Shown here piece by piece: positions 49,686 through 60,469 of a stretch of DNA of 64,000 nucleotides. The notes beneath the pieces are model-generated. The model searched no databases and had not been told where the DNA came from. It was given only the letters and a program-made list of their open reading frames with translations. This DNA comes from Voacanga thouarsii. Its lineage: Eukaryota; Streptophyta; Magnoliopsida; Gentianales; Apocynaceae. Position 1 is the first letter of the stretch; every line of letters starts with the position of its first letter. Location: NCBI GenBank assembly GCA_026120185.1, contig JANUWF010001179.1, positions 3,761,501-3,825,500 of the forward strand. The letters run 5' to 3'. Both the position numbers and the translations under genes were made by a program.

Positions 49686-50243
49686 ATGGTGAGAGCATAC
49701 TCACAAGAACACACATACAAGCACCCATGGGAACGCGTGACTGCTGCATCTTGGCGGAAGTTTGCTGACCCTGAGAACAAGCGAGTACTATCTCATATAC
49801 TTGAGGTTGACACTTTGAACAGCAAGGTTGACTCTAGCTCAGGAAAGCTTTATACAACTCGAGCCCTCACCATACATGCTCCTGGGCCTTGGTTCATTCG
49901 CAAGATTATTGGGCAGGACATCTGTCACTGTGTTGAATCTACAGTTGTTGATGCCAAAACTCGTTCAATGCAACTTGCAACCCGCAATATTAGTCTCCAA
50001 AAATTTATTGAAGTGCAAGAGAAGATCCGCTATGATCCCCATCCAGATAATCCAGATAATTGGACAATTTGCAGGCAGGAAACTAGTATACACATAAAGC
50101 CCTTGTCAGCATTGGCGTCAATGGCAGAGAAGATAGAACAAAAGTGTGTGGACAAGTTCCAACAGAACAGTGCCAAGGGAAGGGAGGTTATGGAGAGGAT
50201 GTGCAAGTATCTTGAAGCCGAGTCCAGCGGGATATCAATTTGA
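49686..50243 (+). CDS. PRELI/MSF1 domain protein, 185 aa
   Basis: The product is a PRELI/MSF1-family protein. Members in yeast and animals (Ups1/PRELID) carry phospholipids between mitochondrial membranes; the plant member is presumed similar. I place the start at ATG 49,686 (MVRAYSQEHTYKHPWERVTA) because the longer frame from 49,659 crosses the AG acceptor at 49,670-49,671 and so begins inside the intron. The domain fills residues 1 to about 170: YKHPWERVTAASWRKFADPE, HILEVDTLN, ALTIHAPGPWF, the signature GQDICHCVEST, and SLQKFIEVQEKIRYDPHPD. The length of 185 residues is usual for plants. There is no frameshift, and the C-terminus (AKGREVMERMCKYLEAES) is family-like. It is a complete, single-coding-exon gene. 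Confidence 0.95.
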   Translation: MVRAYSQEHTYKHPWERVTAASWRKFADPENKRVLSHILEVDTLNSKVDSSSGKLYTTRALTIHAPGPWFIRKIIGQDICHCVESTVVDAKTRSMQLATRNISLQKFIEVQEKIRYDPHPDNPDNWTICRQETSIHIKPLSALASMAEKIEQKCVDKFQQNSAKGREVMERMCKYLEAESSGISI

Positions 50244-50391
50244 TTTTAGTAGGACAACTTTAGGGTTTTCTGGCATTCTGCCTAGGATGTTGTACTCATC
50301 ATAGGAAACTGGATTAACTGAAGAGTATAGTGGGTTGGATTATGGAGGTTAATCATTGGTCCCTCCTCTTGAGCTTTTAGAACTAAGCAGT

Positions 50392-50397
50392 AATAAA
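50392..50397 (+). terminator. Poly(A) signal of the PRELI-like gene
   Basis: AATAAA lies 149 bases after the stop codon, immediately before the MITE at 50,403. Confidence 0.6.
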
Positions 50398-50402
50398 ATG
50401 TA

Positions 50403-50721
50403 CTCCTTCCGTCCTTATTTATCGGTTACAATTAATTATTTCATACCATTTAAGAAAATTTATTTAGTCTCTTAAATTCGTACTACTTTGTTTATATATT
50501 TCAAAAGTCCTATTGAATTTAATATTTTTTACAATTATTTTCTTACTTTATTTACTTAATTTTCTTTTTAAAGTTATTATATTTTTATTTTTTTTAATTA
50601 TTTAATACAAAGGTATAGCGGTAGAATTAATATTAATAGTATTTAAATTTTTTTAATATGACAGATAAAAAAGAATATTAAAAATTTTTAATTGTGATAA
50701 TTAAATAGGGGACGGATGGAG
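50403..50721. mobile_element. Stowaway-like MITE
   Basis: The left end CTCCTTCCGTCCTTATTTAT and the right end in reverse complement CTCCATCCGTCCCCTATTTA form terminal inverted repeats of the CTCCNTCCGTCC Stowaway type (Tc1/mariner). The left flank is TA; the right flank is TTA. It is about 319 bases, AT-rich, with no ORF. It abuts the gene's poly(A) signal. Confidence 0.85.
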
Positions 50722-51905
50722 TTAATTTACTGGAGTGTTTTGCGGTGCGGCAACTCCGGCTTTGAACTCATCCATCAAAGGAGTCCTACCTAAAATTTTA
50801 AACTTCTGTCTCATCTGTCGATGGAAGATTTTATTTAACAAGCAGCATTGGAATTCTGACTTGTAATGAGAGGTAAAAGATTAGTTTTGTCTTTCATGGG
50901 CTATTTACGCAAGAGGTTTGTCTATTCATCATTATGTTATGAATTAAAAGGTTTTCTGAGTAGTCACTAGCATTATGATAAAGGTGTTTTTGTAAATATC
51001 TACCATCAACCCTTCTAAATTTATTTCTAATGCATATGCAAAGAAGTATGGAAACCTAATATATATAAACATTGTAGGAATCCGTTTTTCCTTTGGAAAT
51101 ATATCTTTCCATCGTTCCAAAGACCAGGCTGTACCAGCATGCATGGGTATATGTTGGCATATGCTAGTTTCTCTCAAGTTGGGATTACGGTGAGATTCAG
51201 TCGATTTTAGGCAGATGATATCAAAATACTCTATGGGTTCAATATGAATCTGTTGTAGCTTCCAACAGAAATGTCAGTTGGCTGCGTCTATTCTGCTTCA
51301 CCGGCCAAATAGTTATTGTTCAAACCAAATGTTAAGAGTGGTTAACAACCCCGCCCGTTACACCCGACAAGGTTGCCACACTGGCCACCCAGTCCCCACC
51401 TTCGTACAGATTTAGTCGCTCAATTTTCTACCCTCTCCTTGAACTCAAAATACAGTTATCTACTGATTAACGAGTGTTTTGGGATGGTAGTAATCCATTA
51501 GCTTCTCAGTCTGGCAGAACATTCTCAAGGGAAGTACTGCACAATCAGAAAAGCATGAGGGTTGAGTACTGTACCGGTCTAAAAAGGCTTCAAATCAAAG
51601 TTCAGCTGATGAATGGCAGTCGTGCAAAGCCAACCCAACTGCCATTCTGCAATCCTGCAATAAAAATTATGTTGTTATTAATCAGATTCAAGAACCAATA
51701 ATAGACCTGTAAAAGATGGTAACCAGTGAAAAATAATCAAATGTAGATTGCAGATCAAATTCCTCAGTGTAGATATAGTTGGACTTTTAGACAGTTGAAA
51801 ATCCACAAACTTCGTGCTGATATCCTCATAACCATAATCTTTTGAATTTTCATCATGCACGCATAAAACCTAGTACCACGAAATATATATATATATATAT
51901 ATATA
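50722..51905. other. Intergenic, no gene recognised
   Basis: Moderately AT-rich sequence. A 77-codon minus-strand ORF (50,944-51,177) and a 75-codon plus-strand ORF (51,474-51,701) have no recognisable domain. A TA tract of about 14 units ends at 51,907. Confidence 0.5.
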
Positions 51906-51908
51906 TAT

Positions 51909-51952
51909 TGCCATGTGTCATGTAAAATTGACAGGGAGCATGACACGTGGCA
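51909..51952. repeat. Inverted repeat of a G-box-like motif
   Basis: TGCCATGTGTCATG (51,909-51,922) pairs with CATGACACGTGGCA (51,939-51,952), with one mismatch and a 16-base loop. The right arm holds a perfect CACGTG. It could be a promoter element or the end of a mobile element that carries the exon fragments downstream. Confidence 0.6.
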
Positions 51953-52279
51953 TCTCCACCAGAGCAAACACAACCCCGAATTCGGCTTCCCATCGGCTTT
52001 GTTTATCATTTCTTGACTCTTTCCTCAACTCTTCGATTCCCTTATCTACTCCCATTTTGCCTCTTCAATTTGCTATCTACATTCACTGACTATAATCCTT
52101 CAATCACTGCTCACTCCTCAAGGATGCGAAGAACCCTTCGATCATAGAATCTGATAATGCATTCCAAGAATCTGAAGGAGATGACAAAGATCTGAGTAGA
52201 TGAAACGCTCATATCTGTTCTACATAAATCTGAGTAGATGTGAACGCCTTTTGTTTTGACCAGGAAAATAGCAACCATT

Positions 52280-52545
52280 GGTGGTAGAAAGTGATGGGCC
52301 CTTGCTCTTCGAGACTTCAAAAGGCGTGGAGCCTATCATTGCTTTGATGAGAAGGGTATAAAAGATGACTTATTGAGAGAAATTTACAACTATGGCTTTG
52401 AGAAGCCCTCTGCTATTCAACAGCGAGCTATGCTCGCTATTAGCTGTGATGTCATCGCTCAGGCTCAATCTGGAGCAAGCAAAACCTCCATGATTGCCCT
52501 CATTGTTTGCCAAGTTGCCGATATCAGATCATCTAAGTATATTAT
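52280..52545 (+). pseudogene. eIF4A-III (DEAD-box RNA helicase) 5' fragment
   Basis: The translation shows [13 protein letters not shown], then after a small frameshift near 52,340 [50 protein letters not shown] and CQVADIRSS. This is the N-terminal part of eIF4A-III, the helicase of the exon junction complex, including the Q motif ([11 protein letters not shown]). In the Walker A motif the family AQSGTGKT is changed to AQSGASKT. It ends at a plausible donor (TAA/GTATAT) and no further helicase exon follows; the ordinary protein is about 400 residues. It is a captured or truncated copy, not a working gene. Confidence 0.85.
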
Positions 52546-53496
52546 CAATTTATTCTTCTATAATCTTTTGTTAGTATTAGGACTTTTTTTTTGTAAAAAA
52601 TATTTTGATATCGAGAAATAGGTAATAGGGCTGCCATCTGATAAAGCTCGAACCATCTGATAAAAGGATATTCAGCAAAAAGCTTGAATTTAATTAGAAA
52701 ATCTAGAAATCAGATCCATGGAATTTGCTATAAATATTTATATTTAGTAAGAAAGCCCTAATACATTAAGTAGAATTGTTCACTTTCCAAATTAAAGAAT
52801 TTCATTCAAAAGGACAATCCTCCGCTCAAAGAAGAAATAAAAAATATATATATTTCATCAAACTGAAATGCATAATGTCCCTATTACTCCAAAATTCATT
52901 AACTCCAATGGTGGTCATATGGTGTTCCAGAGTTTGACATCATTAGACCTTCAAATAAATGTATTCACAATCTCAACAATAACGTTTGGACCTATTTTTC
53001 ACTCCAAAATTCATTTATTGCAGAAGGAAAGAAAGAATCAAGTCTTGGTTTTTAATTGTTGAGAATGGAAAGCAGATGCAGAAAGCTGTTAGATTTGATG
53101 CTTGGAAATTCTTTCACCGACATGCAAAGAATTGAGTACTTTTAAGCAGTGAATTAGACTATGATTTTGAATTGAACGTTTCTTATTTAATATGAGCCCT
53201 CCGTTACCGTTTCTAATTTATTAGATTGTTGATGGAAATGTTGTTGTTGATGAAACAGGGCGAGTTCATTAATTTAAGTTTGACTATTTTGCTACTAAGA
53301 CGATTACCTCAATTTGTGTGCTTGTATGCAGAAGGAATAGGCAAAATACTGCATTTTACCTTTTTTACCAGTTGATGGAATATAGTTTAGGCAATAAGTA
53401 GATAACATAACAACATCTGATACCATGTTATCATTGTTAAGTTCAATATTGCTTCTCATCTTTTTGACACTGCTAAAATGAATTTTATTGTTTCAG

Positions 53497-53613
53497 GTTT
53501 CACTTCCATTGGATTCAAAAAGTAGATCATATCTCTGCACTCTCTTTATTGTTGCTTCTCTAATTTGTTATGCTTACTTCACTGGTAGTGCATCATTTGC
53601 AAAGGATTCCAGG
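53497..53613 (+). pseudogene. Captured exon of a type II membrane protein, 39 codons
   Basis: A 117-base open segment lies between the acceptor TTGTTTCAG and the donor GG/GTACTTC. It codes VSLPLDSKSRSYLCTLFIVA then SLICYAYFTGSASFAKDSR: a short cytosolic head and one hydrophobic transmembrane stretch, as in Golgi type II enzymes (glycosyltransferase or methyltransferase kind). I cannot name the gene. It lies on the same strand as the eIF4A-III fragment. Confidence 0.55.
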
Positions 53614-54571
53614 GTACTTCTATTTCTTATATTGGTTTAGTTGAATACTATTTCTGAGAAGAAGAATTTGTCTAATGATAAATAACTTTAGATTGATTAA
53701 AAAGAAAAAGAAAAAAGGTCAGGATAACAACTTCCAATGAGTTTTATTGCTGTTCCTTAATATTTGTTGGCCTTCGATGAATAAACTATTGAAAGACTTC
53801 CAAATTATGGACAAAATGATTGAAAAGGTTATAATCCTTATTGCCTCTCCTCCCCGTCTTGCTAATTCTTCCAGTTTAGAATGTTGATACTGATTGCATC
53901 CTCCTGCCCTCTTCTTCTTCTTCTTCTTCTTCATTTTTTTTTAAAGTTGAAAATTCCACAATACTTGCTGCCAAGTATATCCTAGGACTTCAAAGTATTG
54001 CACCTTTCTCTTATGTTGCCTTTCTAACTTGTATTATAAACTTAGATGCTTATCTGGTTGCTAGAGCGCAAATTTTGAGTAGCAATATGGGTTGTTTGGA
54101 ACTAGGAAAATGTTTTCTCTCTTCTATTATTGACCTAAAGCAAATTATATATGACTTAGTCTTTTATTTTGATATCTCTCTGTATTAGTGATGTGTTTTA
54201 ACTGTGAATTCTAGATATTTTCTAGATTTGGAATGAATTGTGTGCTGTAGTATGTGCCGCCTGATAAATGCAAGGTTGGTTTCTTAAGGAAGATGATCAT
54301 GTTGTCATTGACACATAAATATGCTTCTTATTTTTGTTTCTTCTGAGTTGGGTGTATTTTTGTGATGCTTTCTCCTCATTTTATTATATATTTGTAAATA
54401 ATCTTTCTCGGAGAATATGCTTATGTAGTATTTCTTAATTGGGTTATAAAGCATATATTGCAGAAACAACGATAACAATAGTTATCTTTTTTGCAAATAT
54501 AATCTAATATTAGAATCAAATCAACAGACTTGGTTTGTTGAAATTTGTTTTAAGGATGACAAAATCAGTTA

Positions 54572-54742
54572 TTGGGCAACTCATTTTGCTACCCTAGGGA
54601 AAAACTCCTAGACATTTACCATTGGCAAAAGTTAGATCCATTCTTTGCCAACTTTCCTAACAAGATGGAGGAAGTACCCCCCATAACTCGACTAATTGTA
54701 ATTGAACTATTAGCTTTTGTTGTTCCTAATCCTGAAGAGGAG
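54572..54742 (+). pseudogene. Captured exon of a GYF-type protein (probable)
   Basis: The open segment codes YPREKLLDIYHWQKLDPFFA, PNKMEEVPPITR, IELLAFVVPNPEEE, ending at a donor (GAG/GTGAGC). The block YxRxKLLDIYR followed by MEEVPPITQ and EPLAFVxPxxEEE resembles the segment ahead of the GYF domain in plant GYF proteins (eIF4E-binding region). The upstream acceptor is unclear because in-frame stops occur before 54,572. The assignment is from memory of the family and moderate. Confidence 0.5.
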
Positions 54743-55259
54743 GTGAGCTTTATATATTTGTTTCATTTTTATATTGAAAGTTTTATATCTTAGCATTATG
54801 CATTATGTATAACACCAGAAGAAAGAGTGATGACATTTAGGTTTGATTGACTAAAGCTTTCAGGGATTATACTTTTTATTTCTACAATGAATTCTGACCA
54901 ATAATTTGTGTTGTTTAACTGTGTTCTAGTTGGGTAGCTAGCATTTTTGACTGAAATTTTTTATGCATGCAGCTCTAAAATGGAAAAAGCTTTATAAATA
55001 ATATTTTGCCTTTGATTTAACAGTATTTTGGAAGGATATGGATATAGATAGCTAAAAAGATTTAAGTCATCAGACTAGGTCGGGCAAGCTTAAATCTTAG
55101 TTTCAGGTTAGAAAGAATTAAGATTGTTAGAGTAGTGTCTGGACTCCAAAGTTACTTGCAATATCATTTGTTGTTCTGACTACTATTACCGAAGGCATTG
55201 AGGTTGAGAACTTATTCATATGTACTAATGCCAGGAAAAAAAAAATATTACTTTTATAG

Positions 55260-55340
55260 ATTGGTCTCCTGTACTTAAGATATGTTGCTGATCCAAAGAG
55301 TTTCTGGAGTTGGTACGAACCATATCTGAAGGATGATGAG
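55260..55340 (+). pseudogene. Captured exon of PRP38 splicing factor, 27 codons
   Basis: Between the acceptor TTTTATAG and the donor GAG/GTATGC lies an 81-base open segment coding IGLLYLRYVADPKSFWSWYE then PYLKDDE. This is the highly conserved YLRYxxDPKxLWxWxEPYxxDDEE block of PRP38-family spliceosome proteins. No neighbouring PRP38 exon is seen. It shares strand and arrangement with the three preceding fragments. Confidence 0.78.
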
Positions 55341-55977
55341 GTATGCACAAGTGCATTTTTTGGACTTATGGCTTTTGCTACTACATTATTTTGTCTGTTT
55401 TAATGGTTTTTATGTACCGGATTGACTTGTGTCCTTGCTATTTCCAGTTAAAATGTTAGTCTGAATATATAAAAAATTTGGACCTTCATATAAGCAATAT
55501 TCTTCATTTTAGTTGCATTTGGACTTTTTGAATCTAGGAAAACTAACCTCTAAAGAGTACCCAAATGGCTTTTGTCATGTTAAAGCTTATGAATATCTAA
55601 ATATTCTAGCATGATCATATTGGAGCTGGGGTGTAATTGTTATAAATGAATCAGTTGCACGGATGTCTGGCTGTCCATTGTTTAGCTTTTGGCCATGCCA
55701 TGTTGTTGTATTTTATTTGACAAGAGATTCAGTAACTTATTCAGGCATTGAGGTGCATTGAGTATTCCATGCTATCCTTCATAGTAGCTTCTGTATTTGG
55801 GATCAATTGTGGTTCATTTGTCTAGATTGTTCTATATGTTACTATGGAAACAACAAGTTGAGTGTAACTGTATTCCCCCTCCCCCCCTTCTTTTTTCCCT
55901 TTCGTTTTTTGGCCTGAACTTGACCCAGTTTTTATTTGTAGTGGTCAATAGATATTTATTGTAGCAACCAAGGATAG

Positions 55978-56190
55978 AGGTCTCATATTTATTGTTTTAC
56001 ATTCATATGCCACAATCAAATTCATATTGTCCAAGGCTTTTTCCTCCATTTTGATGAACCAAGAAGTGAATGAACTAAGGTCTCATATTTATTGTTTTAC
56101 ATTCATAATTGTTGTGTTATGCCACAATCAAATTCGTATTGTCCAAGGCTTTTTCCTCCATTTTGATGAACCAAGAAGTGAATGCTTCAT
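55978..56190. repeat. Tandem duplication of ~100 bp
   Basis: AGGTCTCATATTTATTGTTT starts at 55,978 and again at 56,078. Both copies continue through CCACAATCAAATTC and TTTTCCTCCATTTTGATGAA to GTGAATG. The second copy has a 12-base insertion (AATTGTTGTGTT). The copies are nearly identical, so the event is recent. Confidence 0.92.
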
Positions 56191-56199
56191 TTTGCTTCA

Positions 56200-58030
56200 C
56201 TCTGCTTAGACATATAAAATTAGAAAAGAGAAGGAAACAACTTTCTGCCACCTCCATCTCAAGCAGACTACAAGGATGTAGTTTGCAAATCTTTTAGCTT
56301 TCTTGATAGATACAATGTGTCTTGAGAGTTGGAATAATGTGTAGTCGGCAAAACAAATTTTATACTGTACAAAAAAATTCATCCATAGTGCAAGAGTAAA
56401 CAACATCTAGAGTTACTTCCCAATGATTGTGGTTACACATTTTAGAATACTAATACATTTTAGAAGAGTTATTTTCATTGGTAATTGTATCTGTGCATGA
56501 CAAAGCTGTGTTTACCTTTCCTGAGAAATTTCCAACTTATGAAGTTTGGAACAAATTCAAATTTTCGACTTATGAATAGTTGAACAAATTTACATCATCG
56601 GGTGTTAAGCTTTATTAGGTGATATGCCATTAATTCACTTGACTTCTTTTGCTACTTAGATCTAAAGTGCAAAACCTTTCAACATAAGAGAACACTAAAT
56701 GTTTCACACCGCAAGTTAAATGTTTTTAAAGAAGACTCTTCTTCGTAAGCAAAAAAGCCGTATCAAATTGCTACGCTGCAGACTTCAAAAAACGATATCA
56801 AATATGATTTATAGAAGTTTTACATATAACACAGGCGACTTCTTTAAATGATATGAAATGTGGCAAAAAAATTTTGGTTAAAAAATATGTATAAAAAAAG
56901 GACATAAAAATAGCAATACCATGAAAATAGAAAAAAAAAAATCAATCAATTTGAGTATAAAATTTGAATAAAAAATAATTAAATTAGACACATGAATAAA
57001 AAATAATTAAATCTGAATAAATTTCAGATTCAATAACATAAAATTTATAGTAAATAAAAAGTCAAATTAAATATAAAATTATAAAATTATAAAAATTATA
57101 AATTATAAAAAAAAACCGAACAATTGAGAAATTATGCAATCAAAAGTTGCACACACTCAAATCCACATCTGAAAATTATATGTTATTATAATTGACGCCC
57201 ATAATCAATTGATCTTATAAAAAAAATTCCCAAATTCTACAATTTATGCTAACCTATGACAATTATATATGATTACCATCTTTTATATGAAGACTCGATT
57301 TTCTCATATTGTTGAAAATCATCTAAATCCATTAAAATCATTAAAAAATGAACAAACAAATTCATCAACAATGAAAAAAGCCATTCACATTATTTCCAAC
57401 CAACAAAAAAAAGCAAAGTATCAAAACAATTAACTTAAATAAATAACAAATTATTAAAAAATTACTTTTAAAAAACAAATGATTTGATTTTCTCTATTTA
57501 AAACCTAAATACAAAATATAAAAAATCAAACTAAATACAAAATTAATAAATTTTTAAAAAATTACTAACCCCGAGCAACACTTGAATCACCTACCAAGTA
57601 TATCTAATTGAATGTGTTAATAGGAAGGAGATTTATAGAAGAATAAATATGAACCGCCACAGCCGCATCATACCACAAAAGCAGACAGTCTCAAAAAGAA
57701 TAAGAACGAGTCTAGAACAGAATAAGCACGCAAAGACTAACACAAGGAAGTGCAACTTAACATATGGGAGCTATATTTGTCCCCACAACTGGAAATGGAA
57801 AATTCATAACTGTATCAGTCTGATTTAAAGATCCACTAACGGATTTGGAACTCTCAATACGGTCAATCTTGGCAATAGAAATGACAGTAATAACCATAAT
57901 ACTGATCAGGAACAGCATTAAGAAGGATAACAACTAAAATTACAAGCAATAACTTAAAAGACGATACTTGAAACATTTGTGCAAGTTCCAATATAAAATA
58001 ATGAAGCATAATTTACAAGGATATAATCAC
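56200..58030. other. AT-rich intergenic region
   Basis: No gene is supported. The sequence becomes strongly AT-rich from 56,850 to 57,560, with homopolymer runs. The last 300 bases probably belong to the 3' UTR of the stress-associated protein gene. Confidence 0.6.
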
Positions 58031-58358
58031 AAGGTTGTTCATGAATATTCACCCCGCTGTCCAGAGGTTGCGCAGACCAAATAGACAATTAAAACCAGAT
58101 AGAATTTCATAGGAACCATAATGACACTAAACAGACCCAACCCTAATGACATCCAACAAACCAGCATATCTAAAAAACATATAAAATGAAGCTTGCCAGC
58201 CACAATAGTGTTCTTCAACTTGAGATGATTTAACTGCCAAGCACCTCCCCGGAACCCAGAGAGAATAGAATATTTGACATATGCAGCCGATTTAGATGAA
58301 ACCCCATGGACAAATACGCAGCACCACATTTCAGCATCTGAAAGTTCATGAATGATTC

Positions 58359-58877
58359 CTAGATCTTATCAAGCTTTTCTGCTTTGACCAGAGGGTTAGC
58401 CTTTGCTATAGCATCCTGAGCAGCTGTTCGGTAATCAAATGGGCAGTCATGTTTATCTGAATAGCGATGTGATCCACAGAAGAGGTTACCACAGCGACAT
58501 TTAAACCCAGTTAATCCAACTTTCTTCTTGCAAGTGTTGCACCTTTTAGGGCCCTCCTTAGCTTTTGATTCGCCAGCCTCACCAGAGCTTGAACCTTGAG
58601 ATGATGGAAGAGATATGACCTGGACATCCACTGAATGAGCTTGCATGTCAACAGCACCAGCAAAAGTAGGCTCCTTTTCAGTGACACTAGAAGTTCCATT
58701 AACAATATTCTCGATAGATGATGCAGCAAGTTTAGCTTGCTCTTGTTTCAATATCATGTCTTTGTAACACTTTGAGCACATATTCATGTTAGCTGCACTG
58801 CCAAAAAAGCCACAATTGTTGACGCATAGAATTGGGCCATTTTGAGGGGGTTGGCATCCTGTCTCATCATGATCCAT
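58359..58877 (-). CDS. Stress-associated protein, A20/AN1 zinc finger, 172 aa
   Basis: This is a complete A20/AN1 protein of the plant SAP family; members modulate responses to salt, drought and cold, and some act as ubiquitin ligases or ubiquitin binders. I use ATG 58,877 ([20 protein letters not shown]); the longer frame from 58,898 runs across the AG acceptor at 58,891-58,892. The A20 finger shows C18, C22, C34, C37 (residues 16-40). A Ser/Glu-rich linker follows. The AN1 finger shows C113, C116, C127, C129, C134, H137, H143, C145. The C-terminus [18 protein letters not shown] is typical. The coding part is one exon, as usual in this family, with a 5'-UTR intron upstream. All zinc ligands are intact. 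Confidence 0.97.
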   Translation of the reverse strand: MDHDETGCQPPQNGPILCVNNCGFFGSAANMNMCSKCYKDMILKQEQAKLAASSIENIVNGTSSVTEKEPTFAGAVDMQAHSVDVQVISLPSSQGSSSGEAGESKAKEGPKRCNTCKKKVGLTGFKCRCGNLFCGSHRYSDKHDCPFDYRTAAQDAIAKANPLVKAEKLDKI

Positions 58878-58890
58878 TTTGTATGCTATA

Positions 58891-60313
58891 CTGCACAAAA
58901 TTGAAATAAGAATCTAAAAATACCATAATGATGCAATCACCACTTGAGCTCCAGAAAGAAAAAAAGAGAAGATAAAAAAATTTCCCCCAACTTCTGTCGT
59001 ATAAGAATAATGTGCCTGAAGTTTCAGAATGGCACACCCACATTGTAATTTAAGAGAATATGCACTAACAGACAACACAACACATAAGTTTGCTTGGGAG
59101 CTACACAAATTTGGGAAATATAACTCCTCCACTTCATCCCTTAACCAATATCTCCAAATGCACAGGAGCAAAGAAAAACAGAAAAAGGAAAACACTTCCC
59201 TCGAACAAATCTAAATTAACAAAAGTTGTAAATGTACCAAGTACAACACAACATAGATGGGGGGCAGTGGAGCATTATATGGATTTAGAACTAATCAAGT
59301 ACATACAAAGGCCATGTTTCAGATATTTTTCTGCGAACTTCAAAGAAAGAAAAACTTAATCGCAAGTGCAAAAAGAAAGGCTTAACATGTAGTAGCAACC
59401 AAAAAATGACCTATTCCATCAGACAAGTGTTCACAGTTCCACAATTCAAAGAACAGTTAAGGAAAAGACACATACGAGAAACACACCATCATAATTGAAA
59501 AAGGTCAAAATCAGATCACTTCTTGCGAATAGAGCTAACAAATACCATATACTCGAATTCCAAAACTTAAACTGTATGCATGCAAGCACATGAGTGAAGA
59601 AGGGGAAAATAAGTGATATACGATGCTCCCACTCTTGAATGGCTCATGATCTCAGCCCCTGTATGGATTTATGCTAAGACCACTTAACTTTTAAATCTTG
59701 GCACGTTTTATTTCCAATAAGCTCATCTGAACCAAACTTCAGTATTTACTTCGGGATTCCAGCGCCACGCTGTGTTACTTAAAATCTCTTCTTAACCAAA
59801 AACAACCCAAGATAATTGCAGAGCAAAACTAAAGCAAAAAAAGAAGAGAAACCCCTTCCACGCCCAAAAAGGTATAATCTTTACCCTCAATAAATACTTC
59901 CCAGAACAAAAACCTAAATAATTGCAATTAAACTTGCCATACAACCCTAATTCTCAAACACTCACAAGAAAAAGTTCACCAATTTTGACAGAAATCATCA
60001 AACACCTCACCAAAATCGAATTAACAACTTTAAAGATCAAAATTCAAAAAACTAATAATAATAAAGCAAAAAGACAGAACAAAGCTCTAGTCCGCGCATT
60101 CAATCAGACCCAGAAACCTAAAATTCCATAACTTCAAATTCAAAACCCTCCAGAGTTGATCTCCCGCAACAAATACCCTACTCCCAATTAAACTAAAATT
60201 CCAACCATCACATCAATCAAAACTAAACTTCACCAAATTCGAAATCCCATCTTCAATCTGATAAAACTCACAGATCGATAAACAAGAAATACATGAAGAG
60301 AACTGAAACTGAC
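58891..60313 (-). other. 5'-UTR intron of the SAP gene (inferred)
   Basis: On the minus strand a donor CCG/GTCAGT (60,312-60,313) and an acceptor TTTTGTGCAG (58,891-58,892) bound 1.42 kb. The acceptor is 13 bases before the start codon, in keeping with the 5'-UTR introns common in SAP genes. No coding exon is seen within. Confidence 0.65.
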
Positions 60314-60464
60314 CGGAGAAGAGAGAGAGAGAGAGAGAAAGATCGTCGCAGAGAGAGAAGACAGAGAGGATTTGTTGAAAACTTGGATGAATTCTGAGTT
60401 CTACTGAGAATTAAATTGAATTTTAAATATTGTCTCTTTTTCTTTTTTCTTTTTGGTTTTTATA
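60314..60464 (-). promoter_or_regulatory. 5'-UTR exon and core promoter of the SAP gene (inferred)
   Basis: A TATA-like TATAAAAA on the minus strand (60,457-60,464) predicts a start near 60,427. The transcribed leader then includes TTCATCCAAG and a pyrimidine-rich (CT)n tract (GA on the plus strand, 60,318-60,345), ending at the donor. Exact limits are inference. Confidence 0.5.
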
Positions 60465-60469
60465 ATTTC

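Noticed and set aside
58039..58329. 96-codon minus-strand ORF with a hydrophobic C-terminus
   Set aside because: It lies just downstream of the SAP stop codon in what should be its 3' UTR; no family match.
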